From Aureobasidium sp. EXF-3400 (lineage: Eukaryota > Ascomycota > Dothideomycetes > Dothideales > Saccotheciaceae), in NCBI GenBank assembly GCA_024195585.1, contig SWBL01000493.1, positions 1 to 27,420 on the forward strand: DNA of 27,420 nucleotides, written 5' to 3'. The notes beneath the pieces are model-generated. The model searched no databases, was not told where the DNA came from, and worked only from the letters and a program-made list of their open reading frames with translations. Every line of letters starts with the position of its first letter. The first letter of the stretch is position 1. Of this stretch, positions 1 through 8,547 are shown one piece after another. Made by a program: the position numbers and the translations under genes.

Positions 1-555
1 GATTGCCAAAGGAACTTGATTTTTTAGACTACTGGCGCACGGCATGGTTATATACACAATCCGCCAAGAAGAGCCTTGGCTCCGGCATCGCAATAACATG
101 CCGTTTTGGAGTCCAACGGCTTTTTTTTCGTGTTCGACAAGATTAGCCAGGTAACAGATGTGTAAAAACATCGAACGTCATATATTGTAGTCATTTACTC
201 GATGGTATCTACGGTATATCACGTATGTTCATTTCAAGACTGAATGGTGGAGACGGAAACAACAATTTCAAATTCATGGGTTCGAACAGATATCAAAATC
301 TCCCCGTGTGCGAAAGATAGTCACAATGTAGCTATAGAAATGCACAATGATGTTGTAAAAAATGTGGTTTCCAAAGAGAGAACCCCATTGAAGGTTATCT
401 CAGTGGCCAAGCTCATCTTCGAGTTGTGACTGTGCATTTCGATAGCATATAACACCTTATATCTCGGGATGGAGAAGGCGTCGATTGCAAGATTGTGACT
501 ATCTTTAGCACACCGGGAGGAAGGAAACACAGATAATGTGTATGAAGTCCTCCTA
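1..555. other. Gene-free left flank
   Basis: I see no supportable gene. The stretch lies downstream of the esterase that ends at 556, so its right part is probably that gene's 3' untranslated region. Short open frames on both strands here encode the same peptide words (CAKDSHN, AIEMH). This reflects an imperfect inverted repeat (300-346 against 431-519), listed separately, and not two genes. Confidence 0.6.
300..519. repeat. Imperfect, interrupted inverted repeat
   Basis: The left arm (300-346) matches the reverse complement of the right arm (431-519) in two blocks. Positions 300-327 pair with 519-492 at 26 of 28 bases, and 331-346 pair with 446-431 at 15 of 16. The left arm has 3 nt between the blocks and the right arm has 45 nt (447-491), so one arm has gained or the other lost about 42 nt. 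The central spacer is about 84 nt. It could be a decayed miniature inverted-repeat element or an inverted duplication. I see no target-site duplication. Confidence 0.75.
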
Positions 556-1639
556 TTAAATCAATTTGACAATCTGCTCGGCAATAACTTCATGCATTCT
601 AAAAGTCGGATGCAAAGAATTCAACCACAAATACTTGTCCACCGAGACTCCACAAGCAGGATCAAAAGAAGTTGGCGTGGAAGTTCCATTCTCATATGCA
701 GTGCAATAGGTCGTCGTGTTTCGATACGGACAGGTCTGCGGGTAAGCGCAGGGATGATCGATAACGCGGGAAAAGACTTTGTTGATGTCAAAGACGAAGG
801 ATGTAGCGTCTTTGTACTTCCAAGTCAGAGAGTTCGAGAGCGAGACGAGGCGGTTGTTCCAGTCTGCTATATCTGCTGCTTCGATGGATTGAGCGGAGGG
901 GCCAGCTACTTGGGTCAATGGCGAGCGGTCCACGGGAGGCACATTCAAGAAGAGGAAATTGCGGGCGCCACTAAGGTAGATTTTGTCCACAAGACCTGAG
1001 AGCTCGCTGAATACCGTAGGTAGCAGAGTTGCGTTTTGCGAGGCGTAGCTGTTGCCTATATCGTTGATGCCGATAAATATGGCGAAGAGAGTGTCGTCAG
1101 AGCTCCATGGGACGGGAGAGAAGTGAGAGGCGTAGATGGGCAGATACTCGGATTCGACTTGTTCTTTTACAGAAAATACAGTGGGCGAATAGGGTGCCAC
1201 AAGAGTGGAATCGACGGTTGCACCACCGTATGCCAGATTGACAGTTTCGACGAATGACTTGTTGTATGTTGTAGTCAAATAGTCGATCCAGTTGGGCCCA
1301 TTGGAAGACGTGTGTCCTCTACAATTTGCTTCAGTACACTTTATACAGCGCTTCTTTCAAGGGTGCGCTTACGGATATGTAGGATTACCTAGGGGATTAC
1401 CAGGCCCTGGCTGCGAAAGAGAGACGTTGAACGCAGTTGTCGTGTACGAGTCACCACTTGAAGGATGGTTAGTCGACAAGCAGGACTAGTGCTACAATAT
1501 CTCACAAGGCGAAAATGTGCTTGATTTGTGCCCAGCCAGGGTAGTGTGTCTTTTTTGGCTGGTTATTTGATAGAGCATGGGATACATTCGATAAACCCGA
1601 TGCTGCAATGACAATCGCGAGAGGTGATTTCCAGACCAT
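556..1639 (-). CDS. Secreted SGNH/GDSL acetylesterase, CE16-like (3 exons)
   Basis: Model: exons 1639-1506, 1456-1373 and 1318-556, giving 326 aa. The ATG at 1639 starts a hydrophobic leader of about 22 residues that reads as a secretion signal. The first splice join rebuilds HIFAFGDSYTTTAF, the block I of SGNH hydrolases with the nucleophile at about Ser48. The second rebuilds YPGHTSSNGPNW, typical of fungal carbohydrate esterase family 16. Block II is NLAYGGATVDS, block III is IGINDIG, and block V is SLHPT with His309. Family members remove acetyl groups from xylo-oligosaccharides and related sugars outside the cell; the exact substrate cannot be read here. The position three before the His, where SGNH enzymes usually carry Asp, is Asn (NSLH). 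Introns are 49 and 54 nt, the first with an AAG acceptor. A general lipase of the same fold is the main alternative. Family assignment is secure; substrate is inference. Confidence 0.93.
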
Positions 1640-2156
1640 GGCTGCTTTTGGTGCGTGATGAAAAAGGTCAAAAATCAGAATGACAGAGCGAGGAAGGCAG
1701 GGTGAATTATATACTCCTTGCTAGCCGCGGCAGTTGGACGTGTCGGCCGTAGATGCATCTGCCAGACTTTGGACTTCATCCGCATCAAGTGCGGAGGATC
1801 AAGAGAATCAAGAGGAGCAGGAGCCATCTTCTCCGTGCTGTATGCAGTATAGGTCATGACGAACGGAAGAATTAGTCCATCTTCCGCTTGTTTCGTACTT
1901 GGTCCAAGCCGATGGTGGGTGAAGCTTGACTTGTGACGGTGCACCCCGCACCGCCGATCAATGCAATTGGACTCTGCCATATCCTAGTGCCAATGCGACG
2001 TGTACTATCCGTTTCGTTCCAAAGGTCTTCCGATACCCACATCCAGGCTGCTGATGATGCTTCGTGCCTCGTGACTGCATGTTTATTATATACCGACTAT
2101 GCGGCGCATCTTGTCCAAGGGTTTCGCGGCCTGCGCACAAGTCGAGAGTTCCAGAC
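1640..2156. other. Intergenic: esterase promoter and ALG13 3' region
   Basis: This 517-bp interval separates two minus-strand genes. It holds the 3' end of the ALG13 transcript and the promoter of the esterase, including a TATA-like element at 1707-1713. Open frames on both strands across 1675-1980 have no recognisable protein content. Confidence 0.6.
1707..1713 (-). promoter_or_regulatory. TATA-box-like element of the esterase
   Basis: Reads TATATAA on the minus strand, about 68 bp upstream of the esterase ATG at 1639. That distance suits a core promoter with a short leader. The assignment rests on sequence and position only. Confidence 0.45.
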
Positions 2157-2831
2157 TCAATCAACCAAAAATCCCATCTCTTCGTCGACGACGCCAGCAA
2201 GGCCTTTTGTGTGTCGGTGTGTACCTGAGTTGATGGGAGGCCACGCTTTCTGTCGGAGTCGTAGCTTCTCGGCGTCCAGCAACGCTTGCGGTAGGTCCCT
2301 AGGTGAGCGTCAGCATCCAGTACATAGTGTAGATAGGCGATGGACTCACTCCAGCTTGCCGTGGACAACGTACTCCTGCTCGGCAAGGGCGTCTGCAAGC
2401 TCGACCTGGTGGTTGTCCAACAGCTCGGAATTTGGTACAACGACGAGCGGCACGTCGACACGCAGAGCATGGAGAATGGTTCCTGAGCCGGCATGGCTGA
2501 CGACAAGGCCTTCTATACCACCGTCGTCTCCACCTGTCTTTGCCAGCTTCATGTATTGTCCAAGACCGCTCGTGTCCAGTCCGAATCCAGATACATTGAT
2601 AGCAGTATGTTGGCTGTTGTTGGCGTCTATGTCTTGTACCAGCGATTGGAACAAGCTATCGCCGTCGGCGCCATACTGTACAATCAAGTCTGTGTAGTGG
2701 TTTTGTTGAAGCGAGTGGCAGAAGGACGACGAGAGGGTGGCGCGGATGAGGGCCGAGAAGGAAGCAGTGGCGCCAATTGTCACGAAGCAAACCTTGCGGG
2801 GTCGAGTCGAAGGCGCGTCCGACATGGACAT
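2157..2831 (-). CDS. ALG13: UDP-GlcNAc transferase subunit ALG13 (2 exons)
   Basis: Model: exons 2831-2350 and 2298-2157, giving 207 aa; yeast Alg13 is about 200 aa. In the known pathway Alg13 is the cytosolic catalytic half of the Alg13/Alg14 enzyme. It adds the second GlcNAc to dolichol-PP-GlcNAc on the ER face during N-glycan precursor assembly. Visible family features are the N-terminal KVCFVTIGATASF strand and loop, the LIVQYG segment, and the UDP-sugar-binding signature VVSHAGSG, followed by PLVVVPNSELLDNHQ. The 51-nt intron (GTGAGT donor) interrupts KLED; without splicing the frame hits TGA at once. The last exon supplies the tail AWPPINSG...GVVDEEMGF. The ATG at 2831 was chosen for its ACC context just before the conserved domain. 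An in-frame ATG at 2861 would add 10 residues, and one at 2825 would remove 2. Family assignment is secure; the exact start is not. Confidence 0.93.
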
Positions 2832-3552
2832 GGTTGGGGATGTTGGTGGTAGATGAAGCATCTGGACGAGACCGAGCTGGAACAGCAGCAACGGCAATAT
2901 GGCCTAAACTCCGCTACGAGAGAGCTCCCTCACGTGTTGGTCGGCTCAGCTTGCCGACGGGATTTGTCAAGCAAGTATTGACGGTCTGGGCGTTGTTTCG
3001 CTATCGACTGATGAACTTGGATCCTGTTGCCAAAACCATACAACGAGAAACCTCGACCCTCTCAATACGTACAGGTTCCACGTGGATTCACTATCACGCG
3101 AGTGCCGATCAATCATGTCTGAGGCGGTACATTCTAGCCGTACAAAGAATTGACACCTCAGTCTCCTCGGACCTTTGCGGCTCTGTGTGAGCCCTGACAA
3201 TCCCTCGGACGTTCCTGCTTGACATGGACGGTCGCGTGCCTGTGTACCTACCCCTCGCTTGCAGTACACAACCCACTGGTCAACACCTACCGTTCTATGC
3301 TATAATCACACCAGCCATTCCAGGCCTGCCAAGTGCTTGCAGATCCATGCTTCTCGACCAAACATCTATTCGCTTACCTCCTGTCTCATCCCTGACCTTT
3401 GTTGGCCTGCGTTTTCTGTTTATTGGCCCACCATGAAGGATGCTTCTCGAAGCTGTACTAACAGCGACGCGAGCCTAAACACAATAATCCCAATGCTTAC
3501 ACATTCACATTGCGATAAAGTATGACTTTTGACAAAACTCGATTACTGGCTC

Positions 3553-4025
3553 CAACGGCCCCTCTATACGAGATAGCATTGCAGCACACTGAGCTTGTAG
3601 CAGATTGGCATTGCCATCCGCAGCCACTCCACTAACTTTACCTCTGTTTCGCTGCCGTGCAATCTTGCCTCAGCCCTCAATGAGCGGTTACTAAGGGAAC
3701 TTGTTGCAACGGCTGATTTTCACAACGGTCAGACATACCCGTCGCATGGCCAAAGGCGAGTGCCGTCGAGTCGATCGCTTTATCCAGACCGCCATTGACG
3801 CTCGACTTGCTTTGCCTGCAAACGGTCCGTTGACTGCACTCAGGACGGTTTTCACAGAATTCCGTGTCAACGGCTATAGCAACGGTGTCAAGGTCTGCCC
3901 CCAGCACCAAACCTTCGGGACCTGCACTGGCACTTGCGGCTGCCCTTGCCATACTACAGCCCAGCCTTATGCAAAACACGTCTGATGGATCCTGCAACAT
4001 ATACTCCAACAATTGATGTCAACGG
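3553..4025. promoter_or_regulatory. Cluster of CAACGG (MYB-type) hexamers
   Basis: CAACGG occurs at 3553, 3707, 3723, 3868, 3880 and 4020, and its complement CCGTTG at 3827. The last, with the AACGG at 3821, forms the inverted pair AACGG-T-CCGTT (3821-3831). Seven occurrences in about 470 bp is well above the roughly 0.2 expected for a given hexamer on two strands. The sequence fits the YAACNG core bound by MYB-family factors. Whether any factor binds here is unknown. Confidence 0.35.
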
Positions 4026-4354
4026 CCCGTTTTGGATCCTCAGCTTTCCAGAAGACCAATTACCAGACAGAGATCGTGTAGGCCTGCACTCTTCGGCTTC
4101 TTGCCGATGGCCTGGCTGAAGCGTTTTCGCATTCGTGTACCAGAACAGCATGGCTGGCCCTGCACGGTCGTGGTTCTCTTCCCTTTACGGTAGCCATGTG
4201 GTGAAGCGGTTAGGCTTGTAGGTCAAAGACTTCTGGAGCCCCAATTGTTTGGAGAAATCGCACGCGATGCAATAGTGCAGCGGTTGTCACCGGAGCAGAA
4301 GCCTATCTCAATTTTTTGTCGTGCTGGAACCAGAAAGACCTCGTCGACTACAGA

Positions 4355-4360
4355 TATAAA
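4355..4360 (+). promoter_or_regulatory. TATA box for the Ser/Ala-rich protein
   Basis: A clean TATAAA lies 161 bp upstream of the ATG at 4521. It is followed by a CAATC/CAACTAATC-type, CA/CT-rich stretch of the kind seen in leaders of strongly expressed fungal genes. This suggests a 5' leader of about 120-130 nt. Confidence 0.55.
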
Positions 4361-4520
4361 GCCCATCGAACCACCACCCATCAACCAAATCATCAGCTCG
4401 ATCAATCTACTCTTCTACAGCCTAATCAACTAATCAGCTCGGCTCTCTTTCGTTCTTATACATTCTTATACATCCCTTCGCTTCGACCACCACTTCAACA
4501 ACACTCCTACTTCAGCAACC

Positions 4521-5756
4521 ATGCACTTCTCTACCTTCCTCCCCGTTATGGCCTTCGGTGCCGCCCTTGTCCAGGCCATCCCTGCTGACGATCTCGTCGC
4601 CAGAGGTGCTGTCTGCGTTGATAGCGACATTGCTCGTGTTCGCGCTGCTGAGAGCGCCCCTTACACCTTCTGTAACAACTGGATCAACGCTGCCACCCAC
4701 TCTTCCTCGCCCGTCTCCGGCTTGACCATGAAGCGTGTCTCGGCTGCTTGCCAGTGTATCGTCTCTGAGGCCAAGAAAGCTGCTGCTTCCTCTTCCAAGG
4801 CATCGTACCTCTCGGTTGCCTCCAAGTCCAAGGCTTCGGCTGCTTCTGTCCTCTCTGCCTCCAGAGCCTCCGTCTCCAAGTCCAAGGCTTCCGTTGCCTC
4901 AGTCTCCAAGGCTTCCCGTGTCTCGGTTGCCTCGGTCTCCAAGGCCTCTGCCATCGCTCGCGTCTCGCTCTCTCAAGCTTCCGTGGCTTCTGTCAAGTCT
5001 GTCGCTGCCTCCAAGTCCAAGGCTTCCGTCTCCGTCTCGCGCGCCTCTGTTGCCTCCGTCTCCAAGGCTTCTGCCGCTTCTCGCATCTCTGCTGCTCAGG
5101 CTTCCATCTCTTCTTCCAAGTCTCTCGCTGCCTCCATCTCCCGCGCCCAGGTCTCTGCCTCTCAGGCATCAGTCATCTCCGTCTCCAAGGCTTCCCGCTC
5201 TTCGGCCATGCTTGCTTCTCAGTCTAGCGCTCACATGGTCGCCTCTTCCCTGGCTTCCGTCTCCGCTGCCTCTGTTGCCTCTGCCAACTCTGTTGCTGCA
5301 TCCATCTCCAGAGCCGATGCTTCTTCTGCCAGACTCGCTTCCGTCTCTGCCTCCAAGGCCTCGGTTGCTTCTGTTGCCGCTTCCGTCTCATCAGCATCTT
5401 CTGTTTCTGCTGCCTCCGCCGCCTCCGCCGCCAAGGTTTCCAGCGTTGCCTCTCGCTCCTCTGCCAATGCTGCTTCTTCTGCTTCTTCCATCTCTGCCGC
5501 TTCGGTCTCCCGCGCTTCGGTCTCTGCTGCTCGTGCCTCGGACGCCTCCGTTGCCAGCTCCATCTCATCCGTCTCCAAGGCCTCTGCCTCCTCGGCCATG
5601 TCTGTCGCTCGCGCCTCTTCCGCCTCTGTATCCCGTGCCTCCGTCTCTGCCTCGCTTGCCTCTGTCGCCTCTGCCTCTCGCGCATCGGCCTCTGCCTTTG
5701 CCACCGCCATTGTTCCCTTCAACGGCACCACCAACGCCAACCGCTTCCGTCACTAG
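4521..5756 (+). CDS. Secreted Ser/Ala/Val-rich repeat protein with N-terminal 4-Cys module
   Basis: Single exon, 411 aa. Residues 1-19 are a clear signal peptide ending QA-IPADD. Residues 28-81 form a module with the only four cysteines (C32, C51, C77, C79), including FCNNW and SAACQCI; a similar C..FC..(S)AC.C arrangement is common at the mature N-terminus of secreted fungal proteins. Residues about 85-390 are low-complexity Ser/Ala/Val with regular Lys or Arg. SKAS occurs 10 times and SRAS 5 times, often spaced 8 or 11 residues apart (for example SVSKASVA). The tract has no Thr, Cys, Gly or Pro and almost no acidic residues, so it is strongly basic. The tail (FNGTTNANRFRH) is hydrophilic with one N-glycosylation sequon and no GPI-anchor signal. 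A TATA box and long leader precede it. A cell-wall, matrix or surface-coating role is inference; I recognise no named family for the whole protein. Confidence 0.85.
   Translation: MHFSTFLPVMAFGAALVQAIPADDLVARGAVCVDSDIARVRAAESAPYTFCNNWINAATHSSSPVSGLTMKRVSAACQCIVSEAKKAAASSSKASYLSVASKSKASAASVLSASRASVSKSKASVASVSKASRVSVASVSKASAIARVSLSQASVASVKSVAASKSKASVSVSRASVASVSKASAASRISAAQASISSSKSLAASISRAQVSASQASVISVSKASRSSAMLASQSSAHMVASSLASVSAASVASANSVAASISRADASSARLASVSASKASVASVAASVSSASSVSAASAASAAKVSSVASRSSANAASSASSISAASVSRASVSAARASDASVASSISSVSKASASSAMSVARASSASVSRASVSASLASVASASRASASAFATAIVPFNGTTNANRFRH
4773..5690 (+). repeat. Coding low-complexity SxSKAS repeat tract
   Basis: This is the DNA encoding residues 85-390 of the secreted repeat protein. 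It is built from degenerate TCN-GCN codon runs, with TCCAAGGC-type words recurring throughout. The protein repeat is better conserved than the nucleotide repeat, because serine and alanine codons vary freely. That points to an old repeat kept by selection on the protein and against a recent DNA expansion. The composition also leaves long shadow frames open on the other strand. Confidence 0.8.
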
Positions 5757-6286
5757 AGAGTTTGCTTTGGCTTACCTTTTCATTTGTTACTTGCATATGC
5801 CACATGTGGTCTGGCATCTCTTTTCATTCTCCTGTCGTTTTCAAAACAGAACAACCAATCTGCTGGCACAGTCTGCGCTTTACTAATGTATAACCTTTTT
5901 TGGGAGCCCACATTATGATACATAAAAAAGTAGATAGTCTTCTCCTTTTCCTAATACATCTTTGAACGTTGCATCTGAATCTTCTATCTATCCCTCTTCC
6001 GCGTGTTACACACTACTCCTTCTTATGCTCGTTACTGGTTGCTTCTTCTGATCAGACCATGATACTCGCACCTTCCTGGTAGGATTGATGCATTTGGTGC
6101 TCCCTCATCCCTTCCCCGATCGTGGCTTACACAAGACTGGCACGTGAGAGTCAAGAAATTAAAAGACACTATAGCAAAACTTGGCACAATCTTACATTCT
6201 TTCGTACAAAATAGTGTCATTCTGCGTAAAGAACACGCATTTAATTCATGAGTATGCTGTCTACACAACAAGGCCGCTAGCCTGTC
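5757..6286. other. Convergent 3' intergenic region
   Basis: This 530-bp stretch lies between the stop of the repeat protein (+) and the stop of the MFS transporter (-). It holds the two 3' untranslated regions and is A/T-richer than its surroundings. I see no gene, RNA or repeat in it. Confidence 0.6.
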
Positions 6287-8092
6287 TTATGCATCAGAAA
6301 CAGTGACTTTGCGTACTCTCTGCACGAGAAACACGACAATGACAGCAAGAAGCAAAACAGCGTTGAAGGCTGCGAGCATGTAGAATGGCGCGCCTGTGCT
6401 TGTCTTGTCGAATAGCACACCGCCGAGTTTTGTGAGGAGTAGGATGCCTATACCGCCGGCTAGGGAGTACACGCCGGCGATTGTGCCTTTGAGTTTGCTT
6501 CTGTCGAGGGCAGGGGCAGGAGGTGCGGAAGCTTCGTTTACAGAAGGTAGTAGTGGGGCTGTTTCTGTTGGCTCTTCTGTAGAGGTAGCTGAGGTGGAGG
6601 GTTCCTGTGCTTCAGGTAGGGTACCAGGCTCCGTGGTTGCGGACGCAGAGGTTGTGGGTGTGGAGGCTTGTATACCCTTGGCTAGAATGCCTAGTGAGCA
6701 GACAATGGCTGAGATCTGACTGAAGCCGAGGAGGATGACGGCCAGGATTGCACCTTTGCCACCAGCGCTTCCACGGAATGGGTCAGGGTTATCAAGTAGG
6801 CCGAATGAAATACATCCAATGATGCCAGCGATGGCGCCAAGGCCTAGAGGGAAATATGCCAGCTGCTGACCCTTCCTGCTCATATAGCCATTGAACCAGC
6901 CGAACAGAGGTGCTGCCAGCAATGCAGTCAATTGCGAGAATCCTGTGAGCATTGATGCAAGCGTGTATGCGCGCTTGCAGCTGGATTTGATGTCCTCGCT
7001 TGGGTCGTTCGAGCAAAGGCCTTCACGAATGAAGTATGCATTCACGAAGAGTGGGATGAACAGTGATATACCAACCGAAGAAGCTCTTGCGACAAAGCCA
7101 CCTAGATATCCCAGTGCGATTCGAGAGTCGGTGAAGCCAAGCACAACAGCAGCGCGGACAAGTTGATAGTATGATGGTGAAGGATGTAGACTGGTGGCTT
7201 CGTTGGTCTCATGTTCTTCAGTACTCCTTCCAGAGTAGAAAAGTTTGTTGAAGCCTTTGTCCTCTTCACCTGGTAGTCCTCGAAGAGTCAGAGCGACTAG
7301 TACGGCAACAACGATAGATACGCCTCCGACGACGTAAAAACTGTCCTTGACAGCATCTGCCTGGGCAACGCCTCTTCCAGAGAACTTGACAGGAAGTGGT
7401 AGAAAGATACCGACGGCTACCAGAGCGCCAATTCCGGTGAACATTCCCACATAACCAGCAAGCTGACTGAGATCCGACTTCTTTGGCGTGGTCGGGTCTG
7501 TGGCAAAGCGGCGTTTTTGCGACCTGCGTCTGAGATTGGGGGGCCTCTGTATATAGCGTGCAGGTGTAATGGTAACCTCGCTACTGATACTGAAAGCACC
7601 CGAGTGTCGAGCGCTGGAATCTGCCGGTGTAGCGAGACCTTCTCCATAAGGTTGGCTGACTTCCGAGGGTGTGGTCTGCTTTCTCTCGGCAGTCATGGTA
7701 GGTAGGATAGCGGTGACCATGGTCGAACAGGCGGCGCCTCCAATGCTGAATGCCATCCTACCAAGCAGCAGCTGTGGGTATACATTGTGACTCTGCACCA
7801 GTAGCATAAGACTGGCGCCAATGATCAGATACCCAATCACAGCCACATTTCTGACTCCTATTTTATCGCTCAACAGGCCCCAGAGCGGGCATGCGACCAA
7901 AGCGACAAGCTCGTCGGCGAAGCCTAGTGTTCCAACTACATCGCCGACACCATGCTTGCGACCGATGACGTCCGTGACAACAAACGAGATGGATGCATTC
8001 AAAAAGACTAGAAACGAGATGGAGAAGAGTGCCACTCCAAGCAAATAACTCGCAGCCTGGAGCTTTGTTGCGGTAATCTTGCGAACAATCAT
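6287..8092 (-). CDS. Major facilitator superfamily transporter
   Basis: Single exon, 601 aa, ATG at 8092. The N-terminal half carries hydrophobic helices in the MFS pattern. The loop after the second helix reads GLLSDKIGVRNVAVIGY, the classic MFS loop motif (G...D+.G.+). A hydrophilic loop at about residues 134-207 (Ser/Thr/Arg/Pro-rich) separates the two six-helix halves. A second polar insertion, rich in Thr, Ser, Glu and Pro (about 480-530), precedes the last two helices and ends before LKGTIAGVYSLAGGIGILLL. The short C-tail is basic (QRVRKVTVSDA). The substrate cannot be read from sequence. Membrane location (plasma or vacuolar) is unknown. Neighbours are unrelated, so context gives no clue. 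The large Ser/Thr-rich loops are plausible sites of phosphorylation control, but that is inference. Confidence 0.9.
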   Translation of the reverse strand: MIVRKITATKLQAASYLLGVALFSISFLVFLNASISFVVTDVIGRKHGVGDVVGTLGFADELVALVACPLWGLLSDKIGVRNVAVIGYLIIGASLMLLVQSHNVYPQLLLGRMAFSIGGAACSTMVTAILPTMTAERKQTTPSEVSQPYGEGLATPADSSARHSGAFSISSEVTITPARYIQRPPNLRRRSQKRRFATDPTTPKKSDLSQLAGYVGMFTGIGALVAVGIFLPLPVKFSGRGVAQADAVKDSFYVVGGVSIVVAVLVALTLRGLPGEEDKGFNKLFYSGRSTEEHETNEATSLHPSPSYYQLVRAAVVLGFTDSRIALGYLGGFVARASSVGISLFIPLFVNAYFIREGLCSNDPSEDIKSSCKRAYTLASMLTGFSQLTALLAAPLFGWFNGYMSRKGQQLAYFPLGLGAIAGIIGCISFGLLDNPDPFRGSAGGKGAILAVILLGFSQISAIVCSLGILAKGIQASTPTTSASATTEPGTLPEAQEPSTSATSTEEPTETAPLLPSVNEASAPPAPALDRSKLKGTIAGVYSLAGGIGILLLTKLGGVLFDKTSTGAPFYMLAAFNAVLLLAVIVVFLVQRVRKVTVSDA

Positions 8093-8547
8093 GATATGTA
8101 GATCTACAGCGAGTGTCGTTGCTTGGGAAGAACCATGTTGACGTTCATGATGACGACCCGGATGATGACGATGCTGATGCCTGGTCCGTGTTCTCCAAGA
8201 TCATGATGCCCGGATTTGCAACGTCCACGTTTAGAACGTCTCCCGACTTCACGTCCTGCTTCAATGTGTGCTATCAAAATGCACAACAGTTTACGAATCA
8301 GAAGCGTGGCCACAGAAACAGTCCAGACCTAACATACTTCTGTGGACGTCACTCGATTCTGCACAATATCGTGCATTTTTATAGCTATACTGAAACAGAC
8401 TTTGGCACAGGGAGAAGCACGTATTTTTAAATAGTTTGAGCACCATCAGAATTTCATTTCATCTAACCCGGTTGTTTTCCCCCTTTCCCTCCTACCCATG
8501 CTCCCCATTCACTTCGACTTGCGGCCCTTGAGGCCGAGCAGAGACTT
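8093..8547. other. Promoter region of the MFS gene
   Basis: This 455-bp interval lies upstream of the MFS ATG and downstream of the cysteine-cluster gene's stop. It contains a short GAT/GAC-rich microsatellite-like run (about 8146-8181), a minus-strand TATAAAAA at 8376-8383, and a small inverted repeat TGCAC-N6-GTGCA at 8360-8375. No gene is supportable. Confidence 0.5.
8376..8383 (-). promoter_or_regulatory. TATA-like element upstream of the MFS gene
   Basis: Reads TATAAAAA on the minus strand, about 284 bp upstream of the ATG at 8092. If it is used, the leader would be long. It lies directly beside the inverted repeat TGCAC-N6-GTGCA. The call rests on sequence alone. Confidence 0.3.

Larger units (their letters stand above)
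2832..4520. other. 1.7-kb gene-poor interval
   Basis: This is the divergent interval between ALG13 (-) and the Ser/Ala-rich protein (+). No open frame here shows a recognisable domain, and no plausible chain of exons emerged. Contents I can support are a cluster of CAACGG motifs at 3553-4025 and, near the right end, a TATA element with a CA/CT-rich leader for the gene at 4521. A short plus-strand frame (ATG at about 3746, stop at 3985) has six Cys but no family resemblance I recognise; I leave it uncalled. Confidence 0.55.

Noticed and set aside
270..300. tRNA T-arm-like GGTTCGAA
   Set aside because: The flanking bases cannot form the 5-bp T stem, and no D arm, anticodon arm or acceptor stem is present at tRNA spacing.
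3746..3985. Short plus-strand frame with several cysteines (CTGTCGCPCH)
   Set aside because: No signal peptide, family match or splice partners are visible, and it overlaps an equally open frame on the other strand.
4661..5753. Long open frames antisense and in the second sense frame of the repeat protein (Glu/Ala/Thr-, Arg/Gln- and Leu/Pro-rich)
   Set aside because: They mirror the TCN/GCN codon composition of the coding strand, which rarely creates stops in the other frames. They have no start context or domain, and the sense frame has the signal peptide and TATA box.
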